NCBI GenBank assembly: GCA_038210985.1
Contig: JBBQWB010000043.1
Location: forward strand, 1 to 22,710
Reading direction: 5' to 3'
Source of the DNA: JAQUGA01 sp038210985
Lineage (GTDB): Bacteria; Bacteroidota; Bacteroidia; Bacteroidales; WCHB1-69
Length of the DNA stretch: 22,710 bases
Below are positions 1 to 8,383 of this stretch, piece by piece (position 1 is the first letter of the stretch; the number at the start of each line of letters is the position of its first letter). Made by a program: the position numbers and the translations under genes. The notes below the pieces were generated by a model, which was not told the origin of the DNA, did not search any database, and was given only the letters and a program-made list of their open reading frames with translations.

Positions 1-360
1 GGAACTACAAGTGGCGGTACAATTACAGCAACAGCATCTTCTTCAGAATCTGTTTCTACAAGTGGAATATATTATTTTAGATCTCAAGCTGCAGGAGGTT
101 GTTGGGGAACTGAAGGCTCAGCAACTGTAACTATAAATCCAATACCAACTGCAGTCACAGTCAGTGGTGGCGGAACACAATGTGGTGGTTCAATGACATT
201 AACTGCAAGCAGTGGAACTGGTGGCACAATATACTGGCAAGGAACTACAAGTGGAGGAACAAGTACTACAACAGCATCTTCTTCAGAATCGGTTTCAGCA
301 AGTGGAACGTATTATTTCAGATCTCAATCTACAGAAGGCTGTTGGGGAACTGAAGGTTCT
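1..360 (+). repeat. 240-bp in-frame tandem repeat (80 residues), about 1.5 copies visible
   Basis: The segment beginning GGAACTACAAGTGG at base 1 recurs at base 241 in the same frame. The two copies match closely at DNA level through GGCTGTTGGGGAACTGAAGG (first copy reads GGTTGT at this point). The left copy is cut by the window edge, so the total copy number is unknown. High nucleotide identity suggests recent duplication or gene conversion within the adhesin. Confidence 0.85.
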
Positions 361-3300
361 GACATTGTAGTTGTTAACCCGAATCCGAGTGTAGGTGCTC
401 CAACATATACAAATCCTACAATTTGTTCAGGAGGATCAACAGTAGCAAGTTCTGTTGTTAGCGGTACTGGAACATTATCCTATCAATGGCAGTATTATAA
501 TGGTATTTTATGGGCAAATGTTATTGACGGAACACCTTCTGGAACAACTTATTCTGGTTCAAATTCAACAAGTTTAACTATTTCAGGCACTACGGCTCTA
601 AGCACACATCAATATCGTTTGTATGTTTTAAGTTCTACTGCTTGTGATGCTTATGGAGAAGGATCAAGTTACAGCGTAGTTATTAATCCTACAATTACAA
701 CTCAGCCAATTGAAGGAATTATTTGTACCGGTGGTTCTTTTAATCTTAGCGTAGCTGCAACAGGCGGAACCCCATTACTTACATATCAATGGTACAAAGC
801 CAATGTAGCAATAAGCGGTGCCACCTCATCAACTTATGCAGTTACAGTTAATTCCTATGATAAATACCATTGTGTTGTTTCTAATGGATGTGGTAATGTT
901 ACGAGCAATAAGGTTAATGTTTATGTAATTCCTGACCCAGGTGCTCCCACAGCAACTAAATCACCCGATTTTGCAATCGTATGTGCCGGAGAAACTCTTA
1001 CTCTTACTGGAGTTGCAGGTCATGGTGGAGGTACAGGAGATTGCAATACCGAATATTCATATAATGGTGGTTTATGGACGACTTCGCCCAGCCCTATGAT
1101 TGCCTCATTGGGAACAAATACAATTGAAATACGAAAGAATTGCGATGGTTGTGGATGCGATATTTCAAGTGTGACGACATACTCATGGACAGCCATATTT
1201 AATCCTTTATCTGCATCTGGAGAAACCACTATATGTTGTGGATTAACAACCAATTTGAGTACATCTCTTTCTGGTATAACAGAAACAGGAAGTTATCAAT
1301 GGCAGTATTATAACGGCACTTCTTGGGTAAATGTTGGAACCAACAGTTCAACATACACCACTAATGCACTAATGTCTACCACCAATTTTAGATGCCTATA
1401 TTCAGCTTTAGATATTGGTTGTGGAACAGCCACTTCTAATACGGTTACTATTACTGTAAATAACCCACCAGTATCTTCTATTGTAGAAAACTATGTGTAT
1501 ATTTTACACGGTGGTGAGTTTATTTGGTCTGGAAACACAGATACAGAATGGGAAACTGCTTCAAACTGGTTGGTTTTAGGAACTGATTATAAATATACAG
1601 TTGCAGCTAATCCTCCAACAAGTAGCGATGTAGTTTATTTCATTAAATATCCACCATGTGCTTCAAACCATGCTTCTATTCCTAACAATCATTCTGTAAA
1701 TTGTAAGAAAATTTCTATTTTCACAGAACTATCAATGGGCGTTAATTCTCATCTTAAAGTAACTGAAGGTTGGTATTGCAATCCTATCTTTGGCGTGTTT
1801 AATTACGGAACGGGAACTGTTGAATTGGGTGGGGATAGAATGAATTATGCTCAAGGTGTTGGAAATCCTATAGGTGAAGGAATTCCTTTAGGAGGAGGCT
1901 TTTATAATTTATTGATTTCAGGAGACAGCGTTAGGCTAAGTGGACCGAGAGTATATAATGATATCACCTTTACAAAAGACTTTGAAATGAATTTCCAAGA
2001 TATTTATATTGGTAGAAACTGGAATAGTGTTGACGCCAATGTGACGAATAAAATAAACTGGCCTAATCGAATAAACTTTTTTGGTAGTAGTAATTCAAAT
2101 ATTGCCACTAAAACAGATATCTCTTTTAATAATATTTATATTAAAAAAGATAACCCGTCTGCAATTGTTTCGATGAGTAATTCTTTCACTTGTAATGACG
2201 TGGAAGTAAACAAAGGCACTTTTAACACCAATTCATTTACCCTTGATTGTGTCAATAAATTCATTGCAATTCCGACAAATGTTACTGCTGAAGATAACGA
2301 TGTAATTGTGAATATGGGTTCAGGCAGAATAAATGCACCTGTCCAATTTGGTATTTACAAAGGAGCTACAGTTAATATGACTTCTGGTATTATTGATTGT
2401 GGAATATTTAATTTGTTTTCTGCCTTTGATGGAACTACTGTAAAAGGAAGAATGAATATGTCAGGTGGTACTTTGTATGTTGGCTCTAATTTTAAGGTAA
2501 CGCAATTTTCTTCATTCTTGGGAAGTGGTGGCACTGTTATTTTTGATGGAAGTCCTGCAGTAAATTTGGATAAATTCGAAATCTCATTATCAGTGAGCGA
2601 AGTGTATTTTAATAATGTTATTATTAGTGATAACAGAATTGTTCGAATGCCTGAAAATTCAGATTTTTATGGTAATGTGAAAATTAATGGAGATATAACA
2701 ATAAATAATGGCGCCTCATTACTTCACCAAGGTGGTTCTCTTTCTATTAGAGGCAATTGGGTTAATAAAGGCACATTAGCAACTACTGGTGGAAGCAAGA
2801 TTATTTTTGATGGGACTGCTCAACAAGAAATTCAAGCTGGCGGAAGTGCATTCAACTGGGTAACATTCAATAACACAACAGCTGGTAATTCCGATATAAA
2901 TTTAAGCGAACCTATGACGATTAAAAGAGATTGTATATTTACGGATGGTGTGGTTTATTACACTGGCTCAGGCTCTCTTAGTTATGGGAATATAGCCACC
3001 TCAAACATTGGCAATGCAAATAGCTATGTAAATGGCAAAATTTCTAAAATCGGAACTTCGGCATTTAATTTTGCTCTTGGCGAAGACGGTGCTTGGGGAC
3101 CATGTGCAATTGCAGCACCAATTAGTGAATCAATCATTACTGCAAAATACAAGTACTCCGCAAGTCCTCATAACTTGCCAGATTCTAATATGTGTCTATA
3201 CTCAGGTCTAAATCATACTAGTGGAGTGGAATATTGGTTGCTGACCAGTGATGTTTCTCATCCTGATGTTACATTGTATTGGAGTAGCACAACTAGTGGA

Positions 3301-4005
3301 ATTTTAGATTTGCCAAATTTAACCGTAGCTCATTATGATGAAGCCACTCCTTGTTGGCAAAATAAAGGCGGAACCGCCACCGGTAGCATAAATTCAGGTT
3401 CAATCACTTCAACAGTACCTTTCTCTTCGTACAGTCCAATTTCCTTTGGAACAAAAACCAAAAGCAATCCATTGCCAATTGAGTTATTATCTTTTGAAGC
3501 AACTTGCAGGGGCAATAATGCATTTATTAGATGGATAACCGCTAGTGAACAGAATAATAATTATTTCACTGTTGAAAGAAGCACAGATGGCTTGAATTTT
3601 ATCGAAGTTTCTAAAGTGGCTGGTTCGGGAAATAGTAATTCTTTAATGGAATATTTCATTATGGATGAAAACAAATCGGACGGACTTGCATATTACCGTT
3701 TAACCCAAACCGATTACGATGGAAAAATTACAATTTTTGATACGAAAGCTCTAAATTGCAGTAACACTCAGGAAATTGTTATTGTTCCAAACCCATTTAA
3801 GGATAATATTACCATTCAGGGAGTAATCGACGATAATTGTTTAGTCGAAATTCACAACTCAGTTGGCGATAAAGTCTATTCCGAAAACACTCTAATTCAA
3901 GGAAATAAAGTGATACAATTGGATTTCTTACGACAAGGAATGTACTTGGTTCGTGTAATAGAAAAATCAGGGAAAGTACAATCGTTTAAAATGGTGAAAA
4001 ATTAA
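1..4005 (+). CDS. Giant secreted Ig-like repeat adhesin with T9SS sorting domain (5' end outside window)
   Basis: The frame is open from base 1, so the gene begins upstream; the in-frame ATG at 193 lies inside a repeat and is not the start. 1334 residues are visible. The first ~130 hold a Gly/Ser/Thr-rich repeat with 80-residue period (the motif YYFRSQ and GCWGTEGS recurs). Ig-like modules follow, each marked YQWQYYNG (about residues 163 and 433). A long beta-rich stretch (about 500-1000) has motifs such as MSGGTLYVG, suggesting a beta-helix/adhesin fold. Residues ~1157-1255 (LPIELLSFEA, TVERSTDG, YYRLTQTDYDGK) form the module that often precedes sorting domains in Bacteroidota. The last 72 residues (PNPF at 1263, ending KSGKVQSFKMVKN) match a type A T9SS C-terminal domain. 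It is therefore probably exported by T9SS and surface-attached or released. Ligand unknown. Confidence 0.9.
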   Translation, partial: GTTSGGTITATASSSESVSTSGIYYFRSQAAGGCWGTEGSATVTINPIPTAVTVSGGGTQCGGSMTLTASSGTGGTIYWQGTTSGGTSTTTASSSESVSASGTYYFRSQSTEGCWGTEGSDIVVVNPNPSVGAPTYTNPTICSGGSTVASSVVSGTGTLSYQWQYYNGILWANVIDGTPSGTTYSGSNSTSLTISGTTALSTHQYRLYVLSSTACDAYGEGSSYSVVINPTITTQPIEGIICTGGSFNLSVAATGGTPLLTYQWYKANVAISGATSSTYAVTVNSYDKYHCVVSNGCGNVTSNKVNVYVIPDPGAPTATKSPDFAIVCAGETLTLTGVAGHGGGTGDCNTEYSYNGGLWTTSPSPMIASLGTNTIEIRKNCDGCGCDISSVTTYSWTAIFNPLSASGETTICCGLTTNLSTSLSGITETGSYQWQYYNGTSWVNVGTNSSTYTTNALMSTTNFRCLYSALDIGCGTATSNTVTITVNNPPVSSIVENYVYILHGGEFIWSGNTDTEWETASNWLVLGTDYKYTVAANPPTSSDVVYFIKYPPCASNHASIPNNHSVNCKKISIFTELSMGVNSHLKVTEGWYCNPIFGVFNYGTGTVELGGDRMNYAQGVGNPIGEGIPLGGGFYNLLISGDSVRLSGPRVYNDITFTKDFEMNFQDIYIGRNWNSVDANVTNKINWPNRINFFGSSNSNIATKTDISFNNIYIKKDNPSAIVSMSNSFTCNDVEVNKGTFNTNSFTLDCVNKFIAIPTNVTAEDNDVIVNMGSGRINAPVQFGIYKGATVNMTSGIIDCGIFNLFSAFDGTTVKGRMNMSGGTLYVGSNFKVTQFSSFLGSGGTVIFDGSPAVNLDKFEISLSVSEVYFNNVIISDNRIVRMPENSDFYGNVKINGDITINNGASLLHQGGSLSIRGNWVNKGTLATTGGSKIIFDGTAQQEIQAGGSAFNWVTFNNTTAGNSDINLSEPMTIKRDCIFTDGVVYYTGSGSLSYGNIATSNIGNANSYVNGKISKIGTSAFNFALGEDGAWGPCAIAAPISESIITAKYKYSASPHNLPDSNMCLYSGLNHTSGVEYWLLTSDVSHPDVTLYWSSTTSGILDLPNLTVAHYDEATPCWQNKGGTATGSINSGSITSTVPFSSYSPISFGTKTKSNPLPIELLSFEATCRGNNAFIRWITASEQNNNYFTVERSTDGLNFIEVSKVAGSGNSNSLMEYFIMDENKSDGLAYYRLTQTDYDGKITIFDTKALNCSNTQEIVIVPNPFKDNITIQGVIDDNCLVEIHNSVGDKVYSENTLIQGNKVIQLDFLRQGMYLVRVIEKSGKVQSFKMVKN

Positions 4006-4022
4006 GGTTATAATGTTTTTTT

Positions 4023-4062
4023 AAAAAGAGGCTGTCTTAAAATAAAAGGACAGCCTTTTTTA
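4023..4062 (+). terminator. Intrinsic terminator of the adhesin gene
   Basis: AGGCTGTC (4029-4036) and GACAGCCT (4049-4056) form a perfect 8-bp stem over a 12-nt loop. It is extended by an A-tract pairing with a run of T, and starts about 18 nt after the stop codon. Confidence 0.85.
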
Positions 4063-4120
4063 TTAACAAAATACTTGTTTAGCATTCTGCAAAATTGCAA
4101 AAAACAAATAATTATTATTA

Positions 4121-4284
4121 AAGATTCCTCACTGCGTTCGGAATGACATTATTGTCAATAGGTTATAGGATTTAGAGAGGGTTGAAAGAGGCGGCAAAGT
4201 CGCCTCTTTCAACCCTCTCTAAATCCTCCTTAAAACGCCATAGCATTGTCATTCCGAACGAAACGTAGTGAATTGAGGAATCTA
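4121..4284. repeat. Nested palindrome (MITE/REP-like element)
   Basis: Three concentric inverted repeats share one axis. Outer arms are AGATTCCTCA (4122-4131) and TGAGGAATCT (4274-4283). Middle arms are CGTTCGGAATGACA (4135-4148) and its complement (4247-4260). The core is a perfect 27-bp stem (4167-4193 with 4201-4227) over a 7-nt loop GCAAAGT. The right outer segment has about 10 extra bases (around AAACGTAGTGAAT). No ORF is present. It looks like a non-autonomous palindromic element or structured RNA; no flanking target duplication could be assigned. Confidence 0.7.
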
Positions 4285-4301
4285 TTATACCAATGGAGTT
4301 T

Positions 4302-4322
4302 GTTCGGATTTGCAATCCGAAC
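4302..4322. repeat. Short REP-like hairpin
   Basis: GTTCGGATT (4302-4310) and AATCCGAAC (4314-4322) are perfect 9-bp inverted arms around the loop TGC. There is no following T-tract and no adjacent gene to terminate, so a REP-type intergenic palindrome is more likely than a terminator. Confidence 0.6.
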
Positions 4323-4442
4323 TAGCTCTAAAGGTAAAATAAATTTTCATAGATGTTGATTGGCTTATCGAATTGTGAAAATTCTATTTTTTTTTATTTT
4401 TCTTTCTACTCGGAGGTTCCGACAGTCTCTACCACCGAGTTC

Positions 4443-4498
4443 GCTCGTCGAATTCTTAACTGGTGATTGAGCTCGTCGAAACCTTAACTGGTGATTGA
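4443..4498. repeat. 28-bp tandem duplication
   Basis: GCTCGTCGAA plus CTTAACTGGTGATTGA occurs twice head to tail (4443-4470 and 4471-4498), differing at two positions (TT versus AC before CTTAACTGG). It abuts the truncated end of the IS110 remnant (stop codon at 4503-4505). Confidence 0.75.
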
Positions 4499-4502
4499 AC
4501 CC

Positions 4503-4598
4503 TTAGAAATTACCAATATCTGGCTGTCCTTCCACAGAAGTAAATACGATTGCGGCACCAATATCAATGCCAGCACAATTTTCTCTAATTTTTTCCAT
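4503..4598 (-). pseudogene. IS110-family transposase remnant (first 31 codons only)
   Basis: On the minus strand an ATG at 4598 opens a 31-codon frame reading MEKIRENCAGIDIGA and then VFTSVEGQ before a stop at 4503. The CAGIDIG motif, at the position of the first catalytic Asp (D12 here) of the RuvC-like DEDD domain, together with the GQ turn, is characteristic of IS110/IS1111 N termini. Everything after ~25 residues is lost and replaced by REP-like tandem sequence. The 200-260 bp upstream of this ATG (4599-4860) may be leftover left-end DNA of the element, but I could not define a terminus. Family assignment rests on a short motif. Confidence 0.55.
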
Positions 4599-5020
4599 AA
4601 AATTTTTGTTTTTAATTATACAAAAAACATACACCCAAATGAACAGCTTTTAAGATTGACAGACTACCATGCGGACATTCTATAAAAGAAGTACCATACT
4701 TTATTTCTCTATCATTTGGAGCCACACTCGGAAGCAGGCAAAAAGCACTATTCGGAACTCGGCTAAACTGTGTATGTGAAGTTGCAAAGGTCGGTAAATT
4801 CTCCTAATGTCATTAACCCTTTATTTCCAAATTTTTGTATGAAGTCTCGGAATGACAAATCGCTGGGGTAAACGATAATTATTTTACCGCAAAAAAAAAC
4901 GCAAATAATTTATTAAACAGTGTTTTACAGGAAAAAACTGTGTAAATCTGTGGACTTTTTTTTTGAAAATATTTACAACAAACACAAAGTATTTCAATAT
5001 GACAATATGTAATAAAACAC
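4599..5020. other. AT-rich gene-free stretch between IS110 remnant and next promoter
   Basis: No convincing ORF or RNA gene was seen. Two features stand out. A further copy of the CGGAATGACA motif (4848-4857, in TCTCGGAATGACAAATCG) recalls the arms of the nested palindrome at 4121-4284. An imperfect hairpin lies at 4917-4941 (ACAGTGTTTT with AAAAAACTGT, one mismatch). The stretch up to about 4860 could be decayed left-end sequence of the IS110-like element; that is inference. Confidence 0.4.
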
Positions 5021-5025
5021 GTTTA

Positions 5026-5055
5026 TTGATAATTAAAATAAAACGATTAAATTTG
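5026..5055 (+). promoter_or_regulatory. Bacteroidota-type promoter for the EF-hand gene
   Basis: TTG at 5026-5028 and TAAATTTG at 5048-5055 are separated by 19 nt. They match the Bacteroidota -33 (TTG) and -7 (TAnnTTTG) elements and lie 27 nt before the ATG at 5083. Confidence 0.65.
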
Positions 5056-5082
5056 CAAAAACATGGATTTAATAAATACTAA

Positions 5083-7293
5083 ATGAAAATGGAAGAATCA
5101 AAGCATATTTGGCAATTTTCGCGTGTTGGTGGCGTAAATCGTGTAAACATCGAATCTGGATCCGACATGTTACACCTCGATGAATTAGATCAAAAATTAT
5201 GGACTGCATTAAGCTGCCCTGTGCACGGTTTGGAAATCGATTATAAAACACTGGAATTGATTGATTCCGACAAAGATGGAAAATTAAGAGTGCCCGAAAT
5301 TTTAGAAGCAGTAAAATGGATTACTTCATTGATTAAAAATCCGGATGAATTGCTTCAAAAAAACACTTCCTTGCCATTATCTTCCATAAATGTAGATACT
5401 GAATTAGGACTATCTCTTTTGGCATCTGCAAAACAAATCCTTGTCAATATCGATAAAGCCGACGCACAAGAAATTATGGTTACCGAAACTTCCGACACCG
5501 TTGCCATATTTTTAAATACAAAATTTAATGGAGACGGAATTGTAACAGAAGATGCAACCGACGATGAAGATTTAAAAAAACTAATAAACGATATTATTTT
5601 ATGCGTTGGCTCATTAACCGACCGAAGTGGTAAAGAGGGTATTACAAAGGAATTGTTGGAAACATTTGTGAATTTGTGCGAAGCCTATAATAATTGGTAT
5701 TTAAAAACCAAAGCACCGCAAAACAATATTTTACCTTTTGGAGATTCAACCGAAGAGGTTTTCGAATTAATAAGTGTTTTAAAACCTAAAATTGACGATT
5801 ATTTTATACGTTGTAGTTTAGCCGAATATGACCCCGAATCTGCTCTAGCCCTTAATTCGCTTTCGGCTCGCATGGAATTAATAAACCATAAAGATATTAC
5901 TTCCGAAATGGAAGAAATAGAACGTTTGCCATTGGCTAAAATTATTGTAAATCAGCCATTATCATTTGAAAAAGCAATAAATCCTAGTTGGAAAAATAAA
6001 ATATTGAAACTTAAACAAATTGTTTATGATTCAACAGAAATAAATAAAACAGAATTAAGCGAAAAAGATTGGGAAGAGTTAAATGGAAAGTTCCTTGATT
6101 TCATTAATTGGAAATCGGAAAAGCCAGAAAACAATATCGAACAATTAGGTATTGAGCGAATTGTTGAAATTATTAACCAACAAAAATTCGATAAAATCGT
6201 AGAATTAGTAAATGAAGATTTATTGGTCGAAAATGAGGCAAATAATATTATTTTGGTAGATAAGCTAGCACGTTATTATGTAGATATTTTTACCTTATTG
6301 AAGAATTTTGTAACTTTTTCCGACTTTTATGCTCCAAAATCTCAAGCTGTTTTTCAAGCAGGTAATTTGTTTTTCGACCAACGAAGTTGCGATTTATGTA
6401 TAAAAGTAAGCGATATGACAAAGCACAATTCCATGGCTGCTTCGAGTGGTATTTGCTTGGTTTATTTTGATTGTTTTTCGAAATCTAAAAATGAAAAAAT
6501 GACCATTGTTGCTGCTTTTACCGATGGAGATGTGGATAATTTAGTAATTGGAAGAAATGCTATATTTTACGACAATAGCGGATTAGACTGGGATGCAACA
6601 ATTGTTAAAATTATTGAAAATCCAATTAGTATTCGTCAATCTTTTTGGATGCCATATCGCAAAGTGTCGAAATTTATTTCTAAGCAAATTGAAAAGTTTG
6701 CTTCTTCTAAAGATCAAGAAGTGAATGCATCAACTACTTCCAAAGTGGAAGGTGCAACAGTTAAAGCCGATTCGCATTTGGCTGAAACGGTAAAATCACA
6801 AAGTGTTGGGGCTATTGCTCCAGCTAATGTCGAACCTGCAAAACCAGCACCTTTTGATATTGCAAAATTTGCCGGTATATTTGCAGCCATTGGATTAGCT
6901 TTTGGTGCAATTGGTTCGGTACTAGCTTCTATTGTAGGTGGATTTTTGCTACTTACTTGGTGGAAAATGCCATTGGCATTTTTGGGAATTATTTTAGCTA
7001 TTTCTGGTCCTTCCATGATTTTAGCTTGGTTAAAATTACGCAAACGAAATTTAGCACCAGTTTTAGATGCAAATGGATGGGCAATTAATGCAAAAGCTAC
7101 TATTAATATCGCTTTTGGAGCAACATTAACTCATTTGGCAAAACTTCCACAAAACTCTAAACTAAATTTCAACGATCCATATACGAAAAAGAAAAGTCCA
7201 ATTGTGCCAATTTTAATAGTCTTATCTATTATTATAATTGCCTTTATATTGTGGCATTATGGTTTTTCAGCTAAATGGGGAATAATTATTTAA
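5083..7293 (+). CDS. EF-hand membrane protein of unknown function
   Basis: 736 residues. One canonical EF-hand loop is present at 61-72 (DSDKDGKLRVPE: Asp at 1, 3 and 5, Gly at 6, Glu at 12). A degenerate second one lies near 147-158 (KFNGDGIVTED). The middle is mostly helical and charged. The C-terminal part has a low-complexity Ala/Thr/Ser linker (about 540-590), then two hydrophobic helices (about 597-626 and 629-649), a conserved-looking segment (PVLDANGWAINAKA), and a last helix near 706-725. The bulk is therefore a soluble domain tethered to a membrane by its C terminus, possibly responding to calcium. I do not recognise an enzyme motif. The start is supported by the promoter 27 nt upstream. 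A TM2-domain gene follows 16 nt after the stop. Confidence 0.8.
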   Translation: MKMEESKHIWQFSRVGGVNRVNIESGSDMLHLDELDQKLWTALSCPVHGLEIDYKTLELIDSDKDGKLRVPEILEAVKWITSLIKNPDELLQKNTSLPLSSINVDTELGLSLLASAKQILVNIDKADAQEIMVTETSDTVAIFLNTKFNGDGIVTEDATDDEDLKKLINDIILCVGSLTDRSGKEGITKELLETFVNLCEAYNNWYLKTKAPQNNILPFGDSTEEVFELISVLKPKIDDYFIRCSLAEYDPESALALNSLSARMELINHKDITSEMEEIERLPLAKIIVNQPLSFEKAINPSWKNKILKLKQIVYDSTEINKTELSEKDWEELNGKFLDFINWKSEKPENNIEQLGIERIVEIINQQKFDKIVELVNEDLLVENEANNIILVDKLARYYVDIFTLLKNFVTFSDFYAPKSQAVFQAGNLFFDQRSCDLCIKVSDMTKHNSMAASSGICLVYFDCFSKSKNEKMTIVAAFTDGDVDNLVIGRNAIFYDNSGLDWDATIVKIIENPISIRQSFWMPYRKVSKFISKQIEKFASSKDQEVNASTTSKVEGATVKADSHLAETVKSQSVGAIAPANVEPAKPAPFDIAKFAGIFAAIGLAFGAIGSVLASIVGGFLLLTWWKMPLAFLGIILAISGPSMILAWLKLRKRNLAPVLDANGWAINAKATINIAFGATLTHLAKLPQNSKLNFNDPYTKKKSPIVPILIVLSIIIIAFILWHYGFSAKWGIII

Positions 7294-7309
7294 CACTAAA
7301 ATATTGACA

Positions 7310-7546
7310 ATGAAATCAAAATTAGTAGCTTATTTATTGTGGTTTTTTTTGGGAGGTATTTCGATGCATCGATTTTATTTGGGTAAAATCGGTACTGGGA
7401 TTTTGTATCTTTTAACTGGTCAGCTTTTTGGAATTGGTTGGATAATCGATTTGTTTTTAATTGGAGGGATGGTCGATAATTGCAATAATAAGGAACGAAT
7501 TAATAATCTGGAAAGAGAAGTACGGGCCAATAGTAGCCGTCTATAA
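7310..7546 (+). CDS. TM2-domain membrane protein
   Basis: 78 residues from ATG 7310; a TTG six bases earlier is also in frame, but ATG is preferred. The sequence KSKLVAYLLWFFLGG, then HRFYLGKIGTGILYLLTG, then GIGWIIDLFLIGGMV is the classic TM2 domain: two helices joined by a short turn with the conserved HRFYLG and D at the second helix. The C-terminal tail (NNLEREVRANSSRL) is polar. TM2 proteins have no settled bacterial function. It lies 16 nt after the EF-hand membrane gene and is probably co-transcribed with it. Confidence 0.85.
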   Translation: MKSKLVAYLLWFFLGGISMHRFYLGKIGTGILYLLTGQLFGIGWIIDLFLIGGMVDNCNNKERINNLEREVRANSSRL

Positions 7547-7837
7547 AACCGATATTAGCTTTCTTTAATCAAATTATTTCATGTGATAATTTAGTTTTAG
7601 AAAGGTTTATGCCAAGAGAGTTTCTGTTAGAGTGCAAAAGAGATTATTCGAATTTAATTCGTACAGAAACTGTTTCGGTATAACAGCGTTATTTTTGAAA
7701 ATTTTCTTACAAGCAATAAATAGGAAATAAAAAATCATTGATGTCCGATAAAATAGCAACAGTTTTATCTGTAATAATTTGTTTTTTATTGCAAAAACGT
7801 TTCAATTTATAAATTTTCTATAACATTTCTTTTTTCT
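7547..7837. other. Intergenic stretch with weak inverted repeat
   Basis: No ORF or RNA gene is supportable. AGTTTCTGT (7619-7627) and ACAGAAACT (7663-7671) are 9-bp inverted arms around a 35-nt loop that itself contains CGAAT/ATTCG. A weak AT-only hairpin (AAATTAT 7571-7577 with ATAATTT 7586-7592) follows the TM2 gene and could be a poor terminator. Confidence 0.35.
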
Positions 7838-7845
7838 TATCTTTG
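7838..7845 (+). promoter_or_regulatory. -7 promoter element of the carbamoyltransferase operon
   Basis: TATCTTTG fits the Bacteroidota TAnnTTTG element and lies 13 nt before the ATG at 7859, implying a very short leader. No clear TTG lies at the expected -33 distance. Confidence 0.5.
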
Positions 7846-7858
7846 CGAAAAAAAGATT

Positions 7859-8380
7859 ATGGATACAATTCTCGAAATTTTAAAATACGTTCTGCCTTCA
7901 ATAGTAGTTTTTTTTACTGCTTATTATGTGATGAAGATATTTTTAGATGTGGAAGATAAAAAACGAACCTTGCAATATAAAATGGACTCGAAAACAGCCA
8001 CAATTCCTATCCGATTGCAAGCTTTTGAACGATTAACGCTCTATCTTGAACGCATTAATATTACAAATATGGTTATTCGAATTCAAAATGCTGGACTAAA
8101 TAACGCACAATTTCAAATGTTATTAGTTTCCACTATACGTAGTGAGTTTGACCATAATTTATCCCAACAAATGTATATTTCAACTTCTTCGTGGGAAGCA
8201 ATAAAAGCTGCTAAAGAAGAAAATATAAAAATAATTAATTTGGCTACTGGTCAATTAGCTCCCGAGGGACAAGCGGCACAATTGGCTACTAAAATCATCG
8301 AAATGACGGCGGATGAGCAGTCAACTCCATCAGATAAAGCTTTAGAAATTCTGAAAAAAGAAATTCGTCAATATTTTTAA
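7859..8380 (+). CDS. Membrane-anchored Bacteroidota protein of unknown function (DUF7935-like)
   Basis: 173 residues. An N-terminal helix (about 6-27, ILKYVLPSIVVFFTAYYVMKIF) anchors a cytoplasmic-looking helical domain rich in charged residues, with IPIRLQAFERLTLYLERI and SSWEAIKAAKEENIKIINLA. The pattern resembles an uncharacterised family common in Bacteroidota (I believe DUF7935; the name is from memory). It is the first gene of the operon; its stop is only 3 nt before the carbamoyltransferase start. That suggests co-expression, not necessarily a shared pathway. Confidence 0.75.
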   Translation: MDTILEILKYVLPSIVVFFTAYYVMKIFLDVEDKKRTLQYKMDSKTATIPIRLQAFERLTLYLERINITNMVIRIQNAGLNNAQFQMLLVSTIRSEFDHNLSQQMYISTSSWEAIKAAKEENIKIINLATGQLAPEGQAAQLATKIIEMTADEQSTPSDKALEILKKEIRQYF

Positions 8381-8383
8381 TCC

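Noticed and set aside
4491..4685. 64-codon plus-strand frame with GTG start
   Set aside because: It overlaps the tandem repeat and runs antisense to the IS110 remnant, has no ribosome site or family resemblance, and is a shadow frame.
6714..7043. 109-codon minus-strand frame in the EF-hand gene
   Set aside because: It is antisense to the Ala-rich linker and membrane helices; composition is explained by the sense gene.
7619..7671. Inverted repeat as a riboswitch or terminator
   Set aside because: The 9-bp stem has a 35-nt loop, no T-tract and no conserved riboswitch motif.
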